This document shows positions 1-8,333 of a stretch of 64,000 nt of DNA, in pieces. The stretch covers positions 124,001-188,000 of the forward strand of contig JACKPA010000007.1 of NCBI GenBank assembly GCA_024233865.1, written 5' to 3'. This stretch comes from Leptospiraceae bacterium. Lineage in GTDB: Bacteria; Spirochaetota; Leptospiria; Leptospirales; Leptospiraceae. Every line of letters starts with the position of its first letter. The first letter of the stretch is position 1. The position numbers and the translations under genes were made by a program. The notes beneath the pieces are model-generated. The model made no database searches and was not told the origin of the DNA. It worked only from the letters and a program-made list of their open reading frames with translations.

Positions 1-639
1 AGTCTGAACCCAACAGAAGTCAAAAGTGCCGAATCAATTGGAGATTATTATTTTGAAAATGGTTACTATTTGGAGGCAGTTCGAGAGTATGAAGACATTG
101 TTCGCAATAACAATTCTTATAAAATTAAGCTAAAGCTTGCTGATTCCTATTTTAGATTGAAAAATTATCCTACATCTGAAAAAATACTGCTAGATATTTT
201 GAACCATTCCACCAATGGAGACGATATAAAATTAGCTCATAGAAAATTAGCTCTTGTCTATTCCGAAACTAATGATGTGGAATTAAAAACAAAAGCAAAA
301 GACGAAGCCTATAGAAGTGCCCATATAGACCCGGAAGATATGGAAGGGCGATTAGTTTTAGCGAAAATCCTTATTGATTCCAATTCCACAATGGATAGGG
401 AAAAAGCAATTGACGAATTAACCACAATTATACGATCCGACGTATCACCAAAAGTTGCTTCTATGGCTTACAACTTGTTAGGTCTGTGTTACTACAAAAA
501 CGGTCAGTTTAAAAAAGCAATTCGAGAATTCCAAAATTCCATTGAGCTTGACCCTAGCCTGACAGAAGCTTATGAAAACAAACGAGCTGCGAGAGCGTCT
601 TATGAAGATAGCCTACGGGGAAACAGAACGAACTTATAA
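1..639 (+). CDS. TPR-repeat protein, 5' end outside the window
   Basis: The reading frame is open from base 1 to the stop at 639, so this is the last 212 residues of a longer protein whose start lies to the left. It consists of helical tetratricopeptide repeats. Recognisable units include one around AVREYEDIV at the left edge and a clear one near the C-terminus (LLGLCYYKNGQFKKAI, then REFQNSIELDPSLTEAYENK). TPR proteins act as protein-protein interaction scaffolds; the partner cannot be told from this fragment. A TTG at base 70 is a possible internal start, but the repeat pattern continues upstream of it, so I treat it as internal. A perfect 10-bp palindrome follows 11 bases after the stop. 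Confidence 0.85.
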   Translation, partial: SLNPTEVKSAESIGDYYFENGYYLEAVREYEDIVRNNNSYKIKLKLADSYFRLKNYPTSEKILLDILNHSTNGDDIKLAHRKLALVYSETNDVELKTKAKDEAYRSAHIDPEDMEGRLVLAKILIDSNSTMDREKAIDELTTIIRSDVSPKVASMAYNLLGLCYYKNGQFKKAIREFQNSIELDPSLTEAYENKRAARASYEDSLRGNRTNL

Positions 640-650
640 AACGAACGAGT

Positions 651-678
651 GTAGGGGCACAATGCATCGTGCCCCTAC
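651..678. repeat. Dispersed palindrome, GTAGGGGCAC type
   Basis: GTAGGGGCAC (651-660) and GTGCCCCTAC (669-678) are perfect 10-bp inverted arms around an 8-base loop. It lies between two convergent genes. Related GTAGGGGCA/TGCCCC cores occur at about 15.6 kb and 46.6 kb, so it belongs to a small dispersed family. It may act as a bidirectional terminator, but no strong T-run follows. Confidence 0.75.
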
Positions 679-700
679 AAACTAGCATAAAATTCTCATG

Positions 701-1702
701 TTAGTTATGAATAGATATGAATTTCCCTGGTTTTTTACATCTGTTTTTGCCTTTATCACCATCAATCAGGATAAAAATAGTGGAATTGTGAAAAGCCAAC
801 CCTTCAGAAGATTTTGGTAAATTCTTCAAAATTGTAGGCTTTAAAATTGCATTCTTTTTTAGAGAAGATAATGGAAGCTTCCATAACACAAAGTTATTTT
901 TTCCATCTTCCGGTCCTCCAGCAATTCCATACATAAAAACTCCATTTGTGCTTAGTTCACGAATCCCTCTTCCTTCCAAATCAAGTAAGATGGTAGCATC
1001 AAAATTTAATTTATCTAAATTTCGTAATTTTAGTAAAATTGCATATTTTTTTCCTTTCCATTCAACCAAGGGTGAACGTAAGCCTATCCAATAATTGTCT
1101 TGAATATAAATAGAACCTTCGATGTTAAAAGAGTTGACTTTTTTACATTCCTCTTCATTTCCCTCAGACTTATTAGCAGCTATCTCCGAATTATCGATTA
1201 CAGTCTTTACCTTTTCCAAAAAAGGATTATTACTATCTTGGATAGAATCAAATAAATTTATAGACTTTATGCTTTTTGTTTGTACAAATTTATTTAGTTT
1301 TAAACCATTCTCGGAAATCCGTACATAGGCAAACCTCAATCTTGATTTTTTGATTTTACATTTTTTATTTCGAGAATGAGAACCAAATATTAGAAAATTA
1401 TTTTTATCCGATTGGGTAATAGACTCTATGTCTTGAATTTCAAACCCGTCCAAAGGAAGAACCATTTGTTTTTTGGTTTCCAACTTTTCGGATTTGATGG
1501 GGAAATAAAATAGCTTATTTTTGATTTCATTATCTCCGACAAGTATACAAGCTTTTGAGTGATCATCGGGACAAGTTATAGAAACAGCAGCAGAAGGTTC
1601 ACAAAGTGGAAATTTTCCTAGGGTATTTTTGCTCTCAGTTTTTTTGCAAAACGGAAATGCAAAAGAACAGGATAACATAAAAAGTGTAAATGTAAATTTC
1701 AT
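701..1702 (-). CDS. Putative lipoprotein, DUF3616-like
   Basis: A 333-residue exported protein of unknown function. The N-terminus (KFTFTLFMLSCSFAFPFC) is a hydrophobic signal peptide ending in a cysteine around residue 19, compatible with a relaxed spirochaete lipobox. The C-terminal half carries features I associate with DUF3616: a GLRSPL segment, then GRGIRELS, a GIAGGPEDG loop, and SEGLAFH near the end, suggesting a beta-propeller-like fold. No catalytic residues can be assigned. It is the last gene of a leftward run. A 7-bp hairpin (1716-1737) lies between it and the preceding gene and overlaps the edge of its AGAGGA ribosome-binding site. Family assignment is moderate; function unknown. 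Confidence 0.7.
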   Translation of the reverse strand: MKFTFTLFMLSCSFAFPFCKKTESKNTLGKFPLCEPSAAVSITCPDDHSKACILVGDNEIKNKLFYFPIKSEKLETKKQMVLPLDGFEIQDIESITQSDKNNFLIFGSHSRNKKCKIKKSRLRFAYVRISENGLKLNKFVQTKSIKSINLFDSIQDSNNPFLEKVKTVIDNSEIAANKSEGNEEECKKVNSFNIEGSIYIQDNYWIGLRSPLVEWKGKKYAILLKLRNLDKLNFDATILLDLEGRGIRELSTNGVFMYGIAGGPEDGKNNFVLWKLPLSSLKKNAILKPTILKNLPKSSEGLAFHNSTIFILIDGDKGKNRCKKPGKFISIHN

Positions 1703-1715
1703 AATTAAGATTCCT

Positions 1716-1737
1716 CTAGTGACAAATTCCTCACTAG
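1716..1737 (-). promoter_or_regulatory. Intercistronic hairpin beside a ribosome-binding site
   Basis: CTAGTGA (1716-1722) and TCACTAG (1731-1737) are perfect 7-bp arms with an 8-base loop. In the leftward transcript the hairpin ends at the AGAGGA ribosome-binding site of the DUF3616-like gene and shares two bases with it. It could weaken translation or stabilise the upstream mRNA segment; this is inference. Confidence 0.35.
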
Positions 1738-1742
1738 TATTC

Positions 1743-2087
1743 TCATTTTTTTAAACATCCATAAAGGATTAAACCAAATGCGATTGCAAAAATTAACAAA
1801 ATTACAACCAACCCTTTTTTAATAACCCCCAAAAATCTATTAAGGGTTTCATTTTTTACTTGAAAAAACTGTTCCAAAAAATTCAAAAAGGCAAGCATGG
1901 TAATGGAAATATCATCTATCCAACCTACAACCGGAATGGCATCTCCGTCGAAAGGTGACACATCATAAACAATTGCCAATACGAGAAACAGAATAGATAA
2001 TACCTTTTTCCAAGTAGGTACCGGAAGATCGTCCGTTTTTTTTTCCAAAGTATTTTTTAGTTCTGTTATTATTTTTTCTTTTTCCAT
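1743..2087 (-). CDS. DUF1232 (YkvA-like) membrane protein
   Basis: A 114-residue protein with two hydrophobic segments, roughly residues 28-48 and 88-111. Between them lies the typical DUF1232 signature: YDVSPFDGDAIPVVGWIDD, i.e. SP-D-P-x-GW-DD, which sits at a membrane edge in this family. The biochemical role of the family is not established. It starts 5 bases after the preceding phospholipase-like gene ends, so the two are almost certainly cotranscribed. Confidence 0.8.
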   Translation of the reverse strand: MEKEKIITELKNTLEKKTDDLPVPTWKKVLSILFLVLAIVYDVSPFDGDAIPVVGWIDDISITMLAFLNFLEQFFQVKNETLNRFLGVIKKGLVVILLIFAIAFGLILYGCLKK

Positions 2088-2092
2088 TTTTG

Positions 2093-3376
2093 CTACCTCA
2101 ACGCACTCCTCACAAAATTTCTAGAATGAGCACCAAAAGATTTCATGAGTCTGATTAGAGAGTGATCCAATTCCTCACTTTCTTTTCCCCTTTTTAGATT
2201 TTCTAAGGGAAAGTTTACGTCTTTTAGCTTCAAAACACCTTTCCAGTTTTCAATGAGTCTATCAAATTCGTCCGAGAACTCCCAAGATTCTCTGGCTACA
2301 ATATTTCGTGAATAATAAAAATTAAATAACCCATAAGAAGAATCAGAAGATGTGTCTTTTAAAGCCATTATGAGTGGATGTTCATTTATTTCTTGTAAAT
2401 AAATTTTTTCCATAGTTGCATATTCATAATTTTCCACAGAAATATGCCTATCCGAAACTCGAGTTATGGCATCATTTTTAAACCCATCCAACCCGATGAT
2501 TGCCAATAGATTTATGATAAACATTTTGAGAGTACTGTAGCCGGGTAACACACGAGCATGGTAAGGTTGAGTTATATCTTGGATATAGTGCAAACCCCAT
2601 CCTAAAAACCTCCATCCCCAATACGGATGACCTGTTTCAAAGGCAAATCTCGATAAAGATAGATTTTGGTAGATTCTATACTCGGGAAGGGTTTGTTTCA
2701 GAAAACTTCCAAAGGTATAAATTATAGTAGATTCATGATAAAATCCAATATGAAAAGGGGCTTGACTGGAAAATTCGTATTCCGGATTTCCAAAAGGTTG
2801 TATTCCAAATCCATATTCTTTTCCAAAATCCGTATTGTTGTCTTGGTACAAACCCACGTCACTTCCATAATCAGGCTCATCGCAAGCAGTAGCTAAAACC
2901 CTTAGAGCTGTTTCCTTTTGTCCAAGGTCTAAAGCCGTTAAGGCATACCTATCCAAAAATTTGTCTTCCTTAAAAAAGGTGACTTCGGTTTTTGAAAAAA
3001 GCTTTTTACCCTTCATATCTGTACCTGGTAATTCTTGGATATAATACCCAAGTTTGATGTTCGGATTCAACCTAAGAGCTTTTAAGAAACTCAATCGAAG
3101 ATCGGAAGAACTCGGATCAAACTTTAAGTTTTTTGGTTTCGACGGATAATTTGACACATTGGTTTTTAGATACAATTCTTGGTCTTCCAGAAGTTTTGCT
3201 ATACCTTCTTTTTCCTTCTCTAAAAAAGTTTCCAAACTCTCTACTTTTACTTTAGGAGCCTTGCTAACTTCCTCAAAATTTTCAAAAGTCGGATAGGCAT
3301 TTAAGGTATGATTTGCCCACGAATAAATATATGTAGGCAAAAGCGTAAGTAAAATCAAAAATTTAATCAATTTCAT
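2093..3376 (-). CDS. Exported zinc-dependent phospholipase C / S1-P1 nuclease-like protein
   Basis: A 427-residue protein. A signal peptide (residues 1-19, LIKFLILLTLLPTYIYS) is followed directly by WANH, so cleavage would expose an N-terminal Trp. In zinc-dependent phospholipase C and S1/P1 nucleases the mature protein begins with Trp whose backbone helps bind zinc. Further candidate metal ligands lie in HIGFYHES (about residue 210), GWGLHYIQDITQPYHA (about 260-275, an H-x-x-x-D-x-x-x-x-x-H pattern typical of the fold) and in the RHISVENYE segment. At 427 residues it is longer than the usual 250-300. The substrate (phospholipid or nucleic acid) cannot be decided. It lies 63 bases downstream of the ATP-grasp gene. 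Confidence 0.7.
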   Translation of the reverse strand: MKLIKFLILLTLLPTYIYSWANHTLNAYPTFENFEEVSKAPKVKVESLETFLEKEKEGIAKLLEDQELYLKTNVSNYPSKPKNLKFDPSSSDLRLSFLKALRLNPNIKLGYYIQELPGTDMKGKKLFSKTEVTFFKEDKFLDRYALTALDLGQKETALRVLATACDEPDYGSDVGLYQDNNTDFGKEYGFGIQPFGNPEYEFSSQAPFHIGFYHESTIIYTFGSFLKQTLPEYRIYQNLSLSRFAFETGHPYWGWRFLGWGLHYIQDITQPYHARVLPGYSTLKMFIINLLAIIGLDGFKNDAITRVSDRHISVENYEYATMEKIYLQEINEHPLIMALKDTSSDSSYGLFNFYYSRNIVARESWEFSDEFDRLIENWKGVLKLKDVNFPLENLKRGKESEELDHSLIRLMKSFGAHSRNFVRSALR

Positions 3377-3439
3377 AAATTCCCATTTATGTTTTTGTTG
3401 TTAGATTGGTAAAGTATTTATTGAAATGTTTTTTAAAAT

Positions 3440-4981
3440 CTATGTAATTGTGCTTAATTTTTCTATTCTTCGTATAAAATCCCGAATCATCATTTTGTAC
3501 AATTCGTCTTTTAGGGCTGAATCTTCTACACCTTCATCTATATTAGGATTGTCATTGATTTCGATTACACAAGGACCTTTGCTTGTTTGCTTGATATCTA
3601 CTCCATACAAACCGTCTCCGATTAAATTGGCGGCATTGGTTGCAGCTCTTACAATATCCGGTGGGGCATACTCTATCAAAACGGTTTTATACTTTCCCGA
3701 TCGTACACCTCCGGGAGCATTGTGGTCGTAAATCTGCCAGTGTTTTTTTGACATGTAATATTGGGATGCAAAAATAGGTGTGCGATTTAATATTCCTATT
3801 CTCCAATCAAACTCGGTATATAAATACTCTTGACCTAGTATAATTTCAGATTCTTTTAATAACTTGGAGGCTATGTCTTTCATTTCTTGTCTAGCATTTG
3901 CTTTGTAAACTCCTCTTGAAAACGAACCATCTGGTATTTTTAAAACGATAGGATAGTGCAACTCACTTTCAATGGTATCCAGGCTATCTTTTTGTAAAAT
4001 AATTGTTTTAGGTGTCGGAATTTTGTTTGTTTTCAGAAGTTCAGCCAAAAATACTTTATTTGTGCAAAGGAGGATTGAATTAGGATCATCGATAACAGCC
4101 AAACCTTCCGTTTCCGCTTTTTTGGCAAATCTGTAGGTATGGTGTTCTATGGCGGTTGTTTCTCTGATAAAAAGTGCGTCGTATTCACCTAATTTTGAGT
4201 AATCCTTTTTTTGGATCAATTCCACTTCTACATTGAGAGACTTTCCGGCTTTAACAAAATTCTTGAGTGCGTCTTTGTCCGAAGGTGGAAACTTTTCTTT
4301 CGGATCATGGAGGATTGCCATATAGTACCTCGGCAAACTCTTGGTTTTGGGGCTAATCCACCTTTTTCTTGTAAAAGCCGTTAATCCTTCGATAAACAAA
4401 TTTTCCAAAGTAGAAGGAATTTGGTGAAACAAAATTGGTTTGATGGAAGCTATCTGCCATTTTTCCCTATATTTGAATTCTACCTTTAAAAGAGGACTTT
4501 TAAAGGTTTCAAAAACTTCTCTTGCCAATTCTTGAAGTGGTTGGTAATCAGATAAACCAAATAAAATATAAACTTCTAAAGAACCGGTTTCCTTTGTGTT
4601 ATTATCCACTAAAGCTTTTTGTAAAAGCTCATTTAGATTTTCCACATCCAAGCTGTAAATTTCTTTTTTTGACAAATCGTTTAGAGTTCTTACCGAAGGA
4701 ATAATTTTGTGCCTTCTTGCTTCCGCCAGTAATGAGCAGTAATACCCTTTGCTTAAGTATTTATAATTTCTACATAAATTGATAATCCTTGCATTTTTTA
4801 GCTTAAAATAAGTTTCTTTGGCAAGATAATCTTTGGCACTTACTACCTGTAGGTTCGGATAAATAGGTTTCCAATCGTTTAAATTTTCCACAAGAACAAT
4901 ATCTACTAAACTCCTTGTTCCAGATTGATTTGCACTATCATTTGTACTTTTCTCTTTTTCTTCATCATAAGAATGAGACAT
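3440..4981 (-). CDS. RimK-like ATP-grasp ligase with RLAN N-terminal domain
   Basis: A 513-residue protein. Residues about 20-170 match the RLAN domain (RimK-like ATP-grasp N-terminal): LVDIVLVENLNDWKP, LCRNYKYLSKGYYCSLLAEA. Residues about 285-505 are an ATP-grasp domain: LKIPDGSFSRGVYKA for nucleotide binding, then EFDWRIGIL, and VIEINDNPNID carrying Mg ligands near the end. ATP-grasp ligases of the RimK type form amide bonds between a carboxylate and an amine through an acyl-phosphate, often adding glutamate to peptides or proteins. It starts 3 bases after the GNAT/C39 gene ends; that pairing recurs in bacteria and suggests one pathway making or trimming an amide-linked product. The substrate is unknown. 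Confidence 0.85.
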   Translation of the reverse strand: MSHSYDEEKEKSTNDSANQSGTRSLVDIVLVENLNDWKPIYPNLQVVSAKDYLAKETYFKLKNARIINLCRNYKYLSKGYYCSLLAEARRHKIIPSVRTLNDLSKKEIYSLDVENLNELLQKALVDNNTKETGSLEVYILFGLSDYQPLQELAREVFETFKSPLLKVEFKYREKWQIASIKPILFHQIPSTLENLFIEGLTAFTRKRWISPKTKSLPRYYMAILHDPKEKFPPSDKDALKNFVKAGKSLNVEVELIQKKDYSKLGEYDALFIRETTAIEHHTYRFAKKAETEGLAVIDDPNSILLCTNKVFLAELLKTNKIPTPKTIILQKDSLDTIESELHYPIVLKIPDGSFSRGVYKANARQEMKDIASKLLKESEIILGQEYLYTEFDWRIGILNRTPIFASQYYMSKKHWQIYDHNAPGGVRSGKYKTVLIEYAPPDIVRAATNAANLIGDGLYGVDIKQTSKGPCVIEINDNPNIDEGVEDSALKDELYKMMIRDFIRRIEKLSTIT

Positions 4982-4984
4982 CTG

Positions 4985-6091
4985 TTATTTGTTTCCTTTT
5001 TTTATTTTCTTTATTATCAATGTAGCTTTTAAGCCCGATTTTCCATACCTTGCCATTCTTTCAAAATCTTTTTTTAAGATAGGCATGTTGATACAATCCG
5101 TTAAAGTTTTATCCATTTCGTCGTCTACAAAAGGATCATGGAAGTAAACGTATTTATCATCAAAACCGGTTATCACGATCCAATGAGGAAATTTTTCTCT
5201 GTAGATTCGATAAGAACTGATTAAAACAACAGGAATTGCTCCATTTGTAAATTTTTCTTGGATCTCGTCAATATGGATTTTTCGATATTCTAATTTGATC
5301 GGAAGTTTTTGAATTTCCGAACGAAAACCTTCTTGAACCAATCTCATCACTTCTTTTTTTTCTTGGTTGCGAACAGAATCTAAAAACAACGCTCCATCAT
5401 CATTCAAATAAAGCTCGACACCATAACCTCTATGGTAAGCCGAGAGTGCTAGCCCATAAGGACCACAACCGCCATGTCCGGAAGTCATAAATATGGTTGT
5501 TGCTTCCCTCCAAATCTGTAGTTCCATGTTTCGATTCAATATCAAAGTAGAATCCAAAGAACTCATTGCCATCATAATAGCCGATGGACCGCAGGTAAAA
5601 TCCAAAGTCTGTTGATAATAGGGCACTTTAGCAATAAAAGGTTGAAGGTGGGAAGTCAACATCTTTTCATAACGAATAGCATCCGTATGGTCTTCGTAAT
5701 AGTCCAAAACTTGCCCAATTTTTTTGTAACCCATTTTTTGATAGAGTTGCTGGGCAGAAGTGTTATCGGTCCTTACTTCTAATCTCATGGAAATACAGTC
5801 TCTCTCTAACACAGCTTTTTCCGTCTCTTGGAGTAATTTGTAACCAATATCTTTCCCGCGAAACCCAGGATCAACTGCTATGGAATATAACCTAGCCAGA
5901 GAAGTCCCCATATTAAATAATACAAGAGAATATCCTCTCAATACTTCGCTTTCCTCATCTACCAAGATTATCGCATTAGCTTTGGTTAGCATATACTTAA
6001 AGTTTCTTCTTGATAATTTGTCTGTTTCAAAAGAATTGTTTTCAATGGTGAGAAGTGAATTAATATCTTTTATGTTAGCTAGTCGAATCAT
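4985..6091 (-). CDS. GNAT acetyltransferase fused to a C39-like cysteine peptidase
   Basis: A 368-residue two-domain protein. Residues 1-150 are a GNAT N-acyltransferase with the acetyl-CoA loop (SIAVDPGFRGKDIGYKLL) and the C-terminal LYQKMGYKKIGQVLDYY strand. Residues about 155-368 are a papain-like C39-type peptidase domain: YYQQTLDFTCGPSAIMMAM carries the candidate catalytic Cys, and HWIVITGFDDKYVYFHDPF the His and the Asp. C39 peptidases usually cleave leader peptides after double glycine. Here the domain is not attached to an ABC transporter but to an acetyltransferase, next to an ATP-grasp ligase. This points to processing and modification of a peptide or peptide-like molecule. It begins 15 bases after lpxD ends. 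Confidence 0.85.
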   Translation of the reverse strand: MIRLANIKDINSLLTIENNSFETDKLSRRNFKYMLTKANAIILVDEESEVLRGYSLVLFNMGTSLARLYSIAVDPGFRGKDIGYKLLQETEKAVLERDCISMRLEVRTDNTSAQQLYQKMGYKKIGQVLDYYEDHTDAIRYEKMLTSHLQPFIAKVPYYQQTLDFTCGPSAIMMAMSSLDSTLILNRNMELQIWREATTIFMTSGHGGCGPYGLALSAYHRGYGVELYLNDDGALFLDSVRNQEKKEVMRLVQEGFRSEIQKLPIKLEYRKIHIDEIQEKFTNGAIPVVLISSYRIYREKFPHWIVITGFDDKYVYFHDPFVDDEMDKTLTDCINMPILKKDFERMARYGKSGLKATLIIKKIKKGNK

Positions 6092-6106
6092 ATATATAGT
6101 AAAAAA

Positions 6107-7153
6107 TTAAGAGTCATCGCTAATTCCTAACTTTTTTTCTATGTCCTTTAGGCGTTTTACAATCATATTCAAGTTGAGTATGTGTTTTATATTCGCTCTA
6201 AACTTTTGAAATTCACGAAAAGTCAGATTCCAGTCCCAACCGGCATATACATCTTTTTGAGGTGGAGAATTTCGCAAACCTGATCCACCGGCAACCATAG
6301 TTCCTTCAGGTAATTCGATGTGATCACCTATCGCACAAGCACCGCTAATTTTACAAGAATCATGAACAATTGTGCTTCCGGCTATTGCCGTTGCACCTGC
6401 AACAATAACATTTTTACCAAGTTTAACGTTATGAGCAATCTGAACATCGTTGTCCATTTTAGTTCCGCTACCTATAATCGTATCATCAATCCCACCTCTG
6501 TCAATGGACGTATTCGAGCCAATTTCTACGTCATCTCCGATTATAACCGTTCCGACTTGAGGAATTTTATAATTGATGCCTTTATAATCCACAAACCGAA
6601 AGCCGTCTCCGCCTATGGAAGTGTTTGCAAAAACTGTAAAATTGTTTCCGATTTGAACACCATCGAAAATTACAGTGTTCGGACCAATCTTAGCGTTGTC
6701 CCCTACTACTACGTTTTTTCCTATTTTAACCCCATTTTCAATTATGGAATTTTTACCAATTTTTGTATTATCGCCTATACAGACAAAACTACCGATTTCC
6801 GTATTTTCACCAATTGTAGCAGTATTCGCAATATCTACAAATTTTGACCATTTTCCTGTTGATTTTCGTTCTGGATAATAGAGTTTCAACACTTCTATCA
6901 AAGCCATATCAACATTATCAACCAATATGGCAGGAAGTGAAAATTTGTCTTTCCAATCCTTATAGATAAGAATGGCACTTGCTTTAGCTTTCCCGGCATC
7001 TTTGATGTATGATTTATCGCTTACATAGGTTAAGGAATTGGGTAGCTCTTGGTAAAGAGTTGAAAGATTTTGAATCATCAATTCTTCCGGTTTATCACAA
7101 TTGATTATCTCCGAACCTGGGATTGCTTTGTGTATGTCTGATAGCGAATGCAT
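6107..7153 (-). CDS. lpxD: UDP-3-O-acylglucosamine N-acyltransferase LpxD
   Basis: A 348-residue protein. It catalyses the third step of lipid A synthesis, transfer of a hydroxyacyl chain from acyl carrier protein to the 2-amino group of UDP-3-acyl-glucosamine. The N-terminal 100 residues form the uridine-binding domain. From about residue 105 to 290 there are left-handed beta-helix hexapeptide repeats (IGENTEIGSFVCIGDNTKIG and onward). The catalytic His is in the AHNVKLGKN segment, and GGDGFRF is typical of LpxD. Length is normal. It is the first gene of a leftward run with the GNAT/C39 and ATP-grasp genes, away from other lpx genes. The start ATG is reasonable but has no strong ribosome-binding site. 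Confidence 0.93.
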   Translation of the reverse strand: MHSLSDIHKAIPGSEIINCDKPEELMIQNLSTLYQELPNSLTYVSDKSYIKDAGKAKASAILIYKDWKDKFSLPAILVDNVDMALIEVLKLYYPERKSTGKWSKFVDIANTATIGENTEIGSFVCIGDNTKIGKNSIIENGVKIGKNVVVGDNAKIGPNTVIFDGVQIGNNFTVFANTSIGGDGFRFVDYKGINYKIPQVGTVIIGDDVEIGSNTSIDRGGIDDTIIGSGTKMDNDVQIAHNVKLGKNVIVAGATAIAGSTIVHDSCKISGACAIGDHIELPEGTMVAGGSGLRNSPPQKDVYAGWDWNLTFREFQKFRANIKHILNLNMIVKRLKDIEKKLGISDDS

Positions 7154-7483
7154 AAGTCATTTCCAATTTTGTTAAAAAATAGTCCTAATATATTTCAAAA
7201 TAAAAGGATATTTTTACAATCAAAAAATATAGTTTTTAGAGATGTACCAAAAAAGAAGAAAGTATAATTTTGGCACTCTCCAAGTCTTCCATCAAATATC
7301 TAAAAACAACATATCATAGATAGGATTTGGTATAGTAACTTTTTTCTTAGGCATAAAAATTTTTATGTTGCCATTAACTTTAACTTTGAGTAAATTAGAT
7401 AGCAAAAAAAAATTAAGCTATTGCGATAATCTAACCATGGGGCAATATAGATATAATTGCTATGTTTGAAAATTGGAACAAAT
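7154..7483. other. Divergent intergenic region
   Basis: About 330 bases between lpxD (leftward) and the methyltransferase (rightward), so promoters of both should lie here. The only structure I see is an AT-rich 16-bp perfect palindrome, CATAAAAATTTTTATG, at 7352-7367. No RNA gene or ORF is convincing. Confidence 0.5.
7352..7367. promoter_or_regulatory. AT-rich perfect palindrome
   Basis: CATAAAAATTTTTATG is a perfect 16-bp palindrome in the divergent region between lpxD and the methyltransferase. It could be an operator for a dimeric regulator, but in DNA this AT-rich a chance occurrence is quite possible. Confidence 0.25.
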
Positions 7484-8056
7484 ATGGATTTTTACAATGA
7501 ACCATCTAAAGTTGATGAATATGAAAAAATGTGTGAAGAATATGATGGTAGTGAACTACACACAATTTTATATAAACACCTCAAAGAAAATTCAACTTTA
7601 TTAGAATTAGGTTGTGGACCAGGAAATGATATTGTTGCTTTGCAAAAGAAATATCAGGTAACAGGCTCAGATTTATCAGATGAGTTTATACTAAGATGTA
7701 AAAAAAAATTTCCTGATTTATCGTTTTTTAAATTAGATGCTGTATTCATTAATACGGATAAAATATTTGATTGTCTGTTTTCAAATAAAGTTCTTCATCA
7801 TTTTAAATTTGAGCAATTGGAAGCTTCTCTTAAACGCCAAAAAGAAGTGATTAAGGCAAATGGATTGTTTGCACATACATTCTGGCTAGGTGACAAAGAG
7901 TTTGAAATGGAAGGTATGTTTTTTCTATTTTATAATAAAGAAAAATTGCTTAGCATAGTGTCGAAATACTATAAAATTCTTGAAACCTATATTTACAAAG
8001 AATTTGAAGAAAATGATTCAATATTTATAATCGCTCAGAACAATAAATCATCATAA
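7484..8056 (+). CDS. Class I SAM-dependent methyltransferase
   Basis: About 190 residues from the ATG at 7484 (MDFYNEPSKVDEYEKM). A TTG nine codons upstream is in frame but gives a less natural N-terminus. Motif I is LLELGCGPGNDIVAL, followed by GSDLSDEFILRCKKKFP (the acidic residue that binds the SAM ribose) and FSNKVLHHF as motif IV. This is a Rossmann-fold small-molecule methyltransferase of the UbiE/Methyltransf_11 type; the acceptor is unknown. Flanking genes give no pathway hint. Its 3' end overlaps by 22 bases a possible small ORF on the other strand. Confidence 0.85.
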   Translation: MDFYNEPSKVDEYEKMCEEYDGSELHTILYKHLKENSTLLELGCGPGNDIVALQKKYQVTGSDLSDEFILRCKKKFPDLSFFKLDAVFINTDKIFDCLFSNKVLHHFKFEQLEASLKRQKEVIKANGLFAHTFWLGDKEFEMEGMFFLFYNKEKLLSIVSKYYKILETYIYKEFEENDSIFIIAQNNKSS

Positions 8057-8217
8057 TATACCATGATTAGACTTCTGTTTGATAGTATTGAATATAACTT
8101 GCCGTCGATCTTAACACCAAATTCTACCTGTATTTCATCCGGTTTAACTGAAAGATCATCCACTTCCAAACATATTCCATCTTGAAATTCAATTAAACGT
8201 TTCCCCAAAAACACCAC
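8035..8217 (-). CDS. Possible small TRYPCO1-like protein or remnant
   Basis: A 60-residue frame from a GTG at 8217. It reads KRLIEFQDGICLEVDDL and then KPDEIQVEFGVKIDGK. The second segment resembles the PxExxVEFGxKL signature of trypsin-co-occurring domain 1 (CU044_2847 family), and the first resembles that domain's N-terminal strand. The usual middle of about 40 residues seems to be missing. There is no good ribosome-binding site, the start is GTG, and it overlaps the methyltransferase end. It may be an internally deleted remnant, a true small protein, or chance similarity. Confidence 0.35.
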   Translation of the reverse strand: MVFLGKRLIEFQDGICLEVDDLSVKPDEIQVEFGVKIDGKLYSILSNRSLIMVYYDDLLF

Positions 8218-8333
8218 TCGCTTTTGTCCGGAATACGCAAAAGCAATTTTTCGTACAAACTAAGGTTAAACCCTATTCTCTATTGCTTTTTTGGAAGGAA
8301 TAAAAAAATAGTAATCTATATAGGTGGTTTTTA

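Noticed and set aside
6320..6847. A 175-codon open frame on the plus strand across lpxD
   Set aside because: It lies antisense to the hexapeptide repeats of lpxD. The repeats keep the opposite frame open; its own sequence has no domain or ribosome-binding site.
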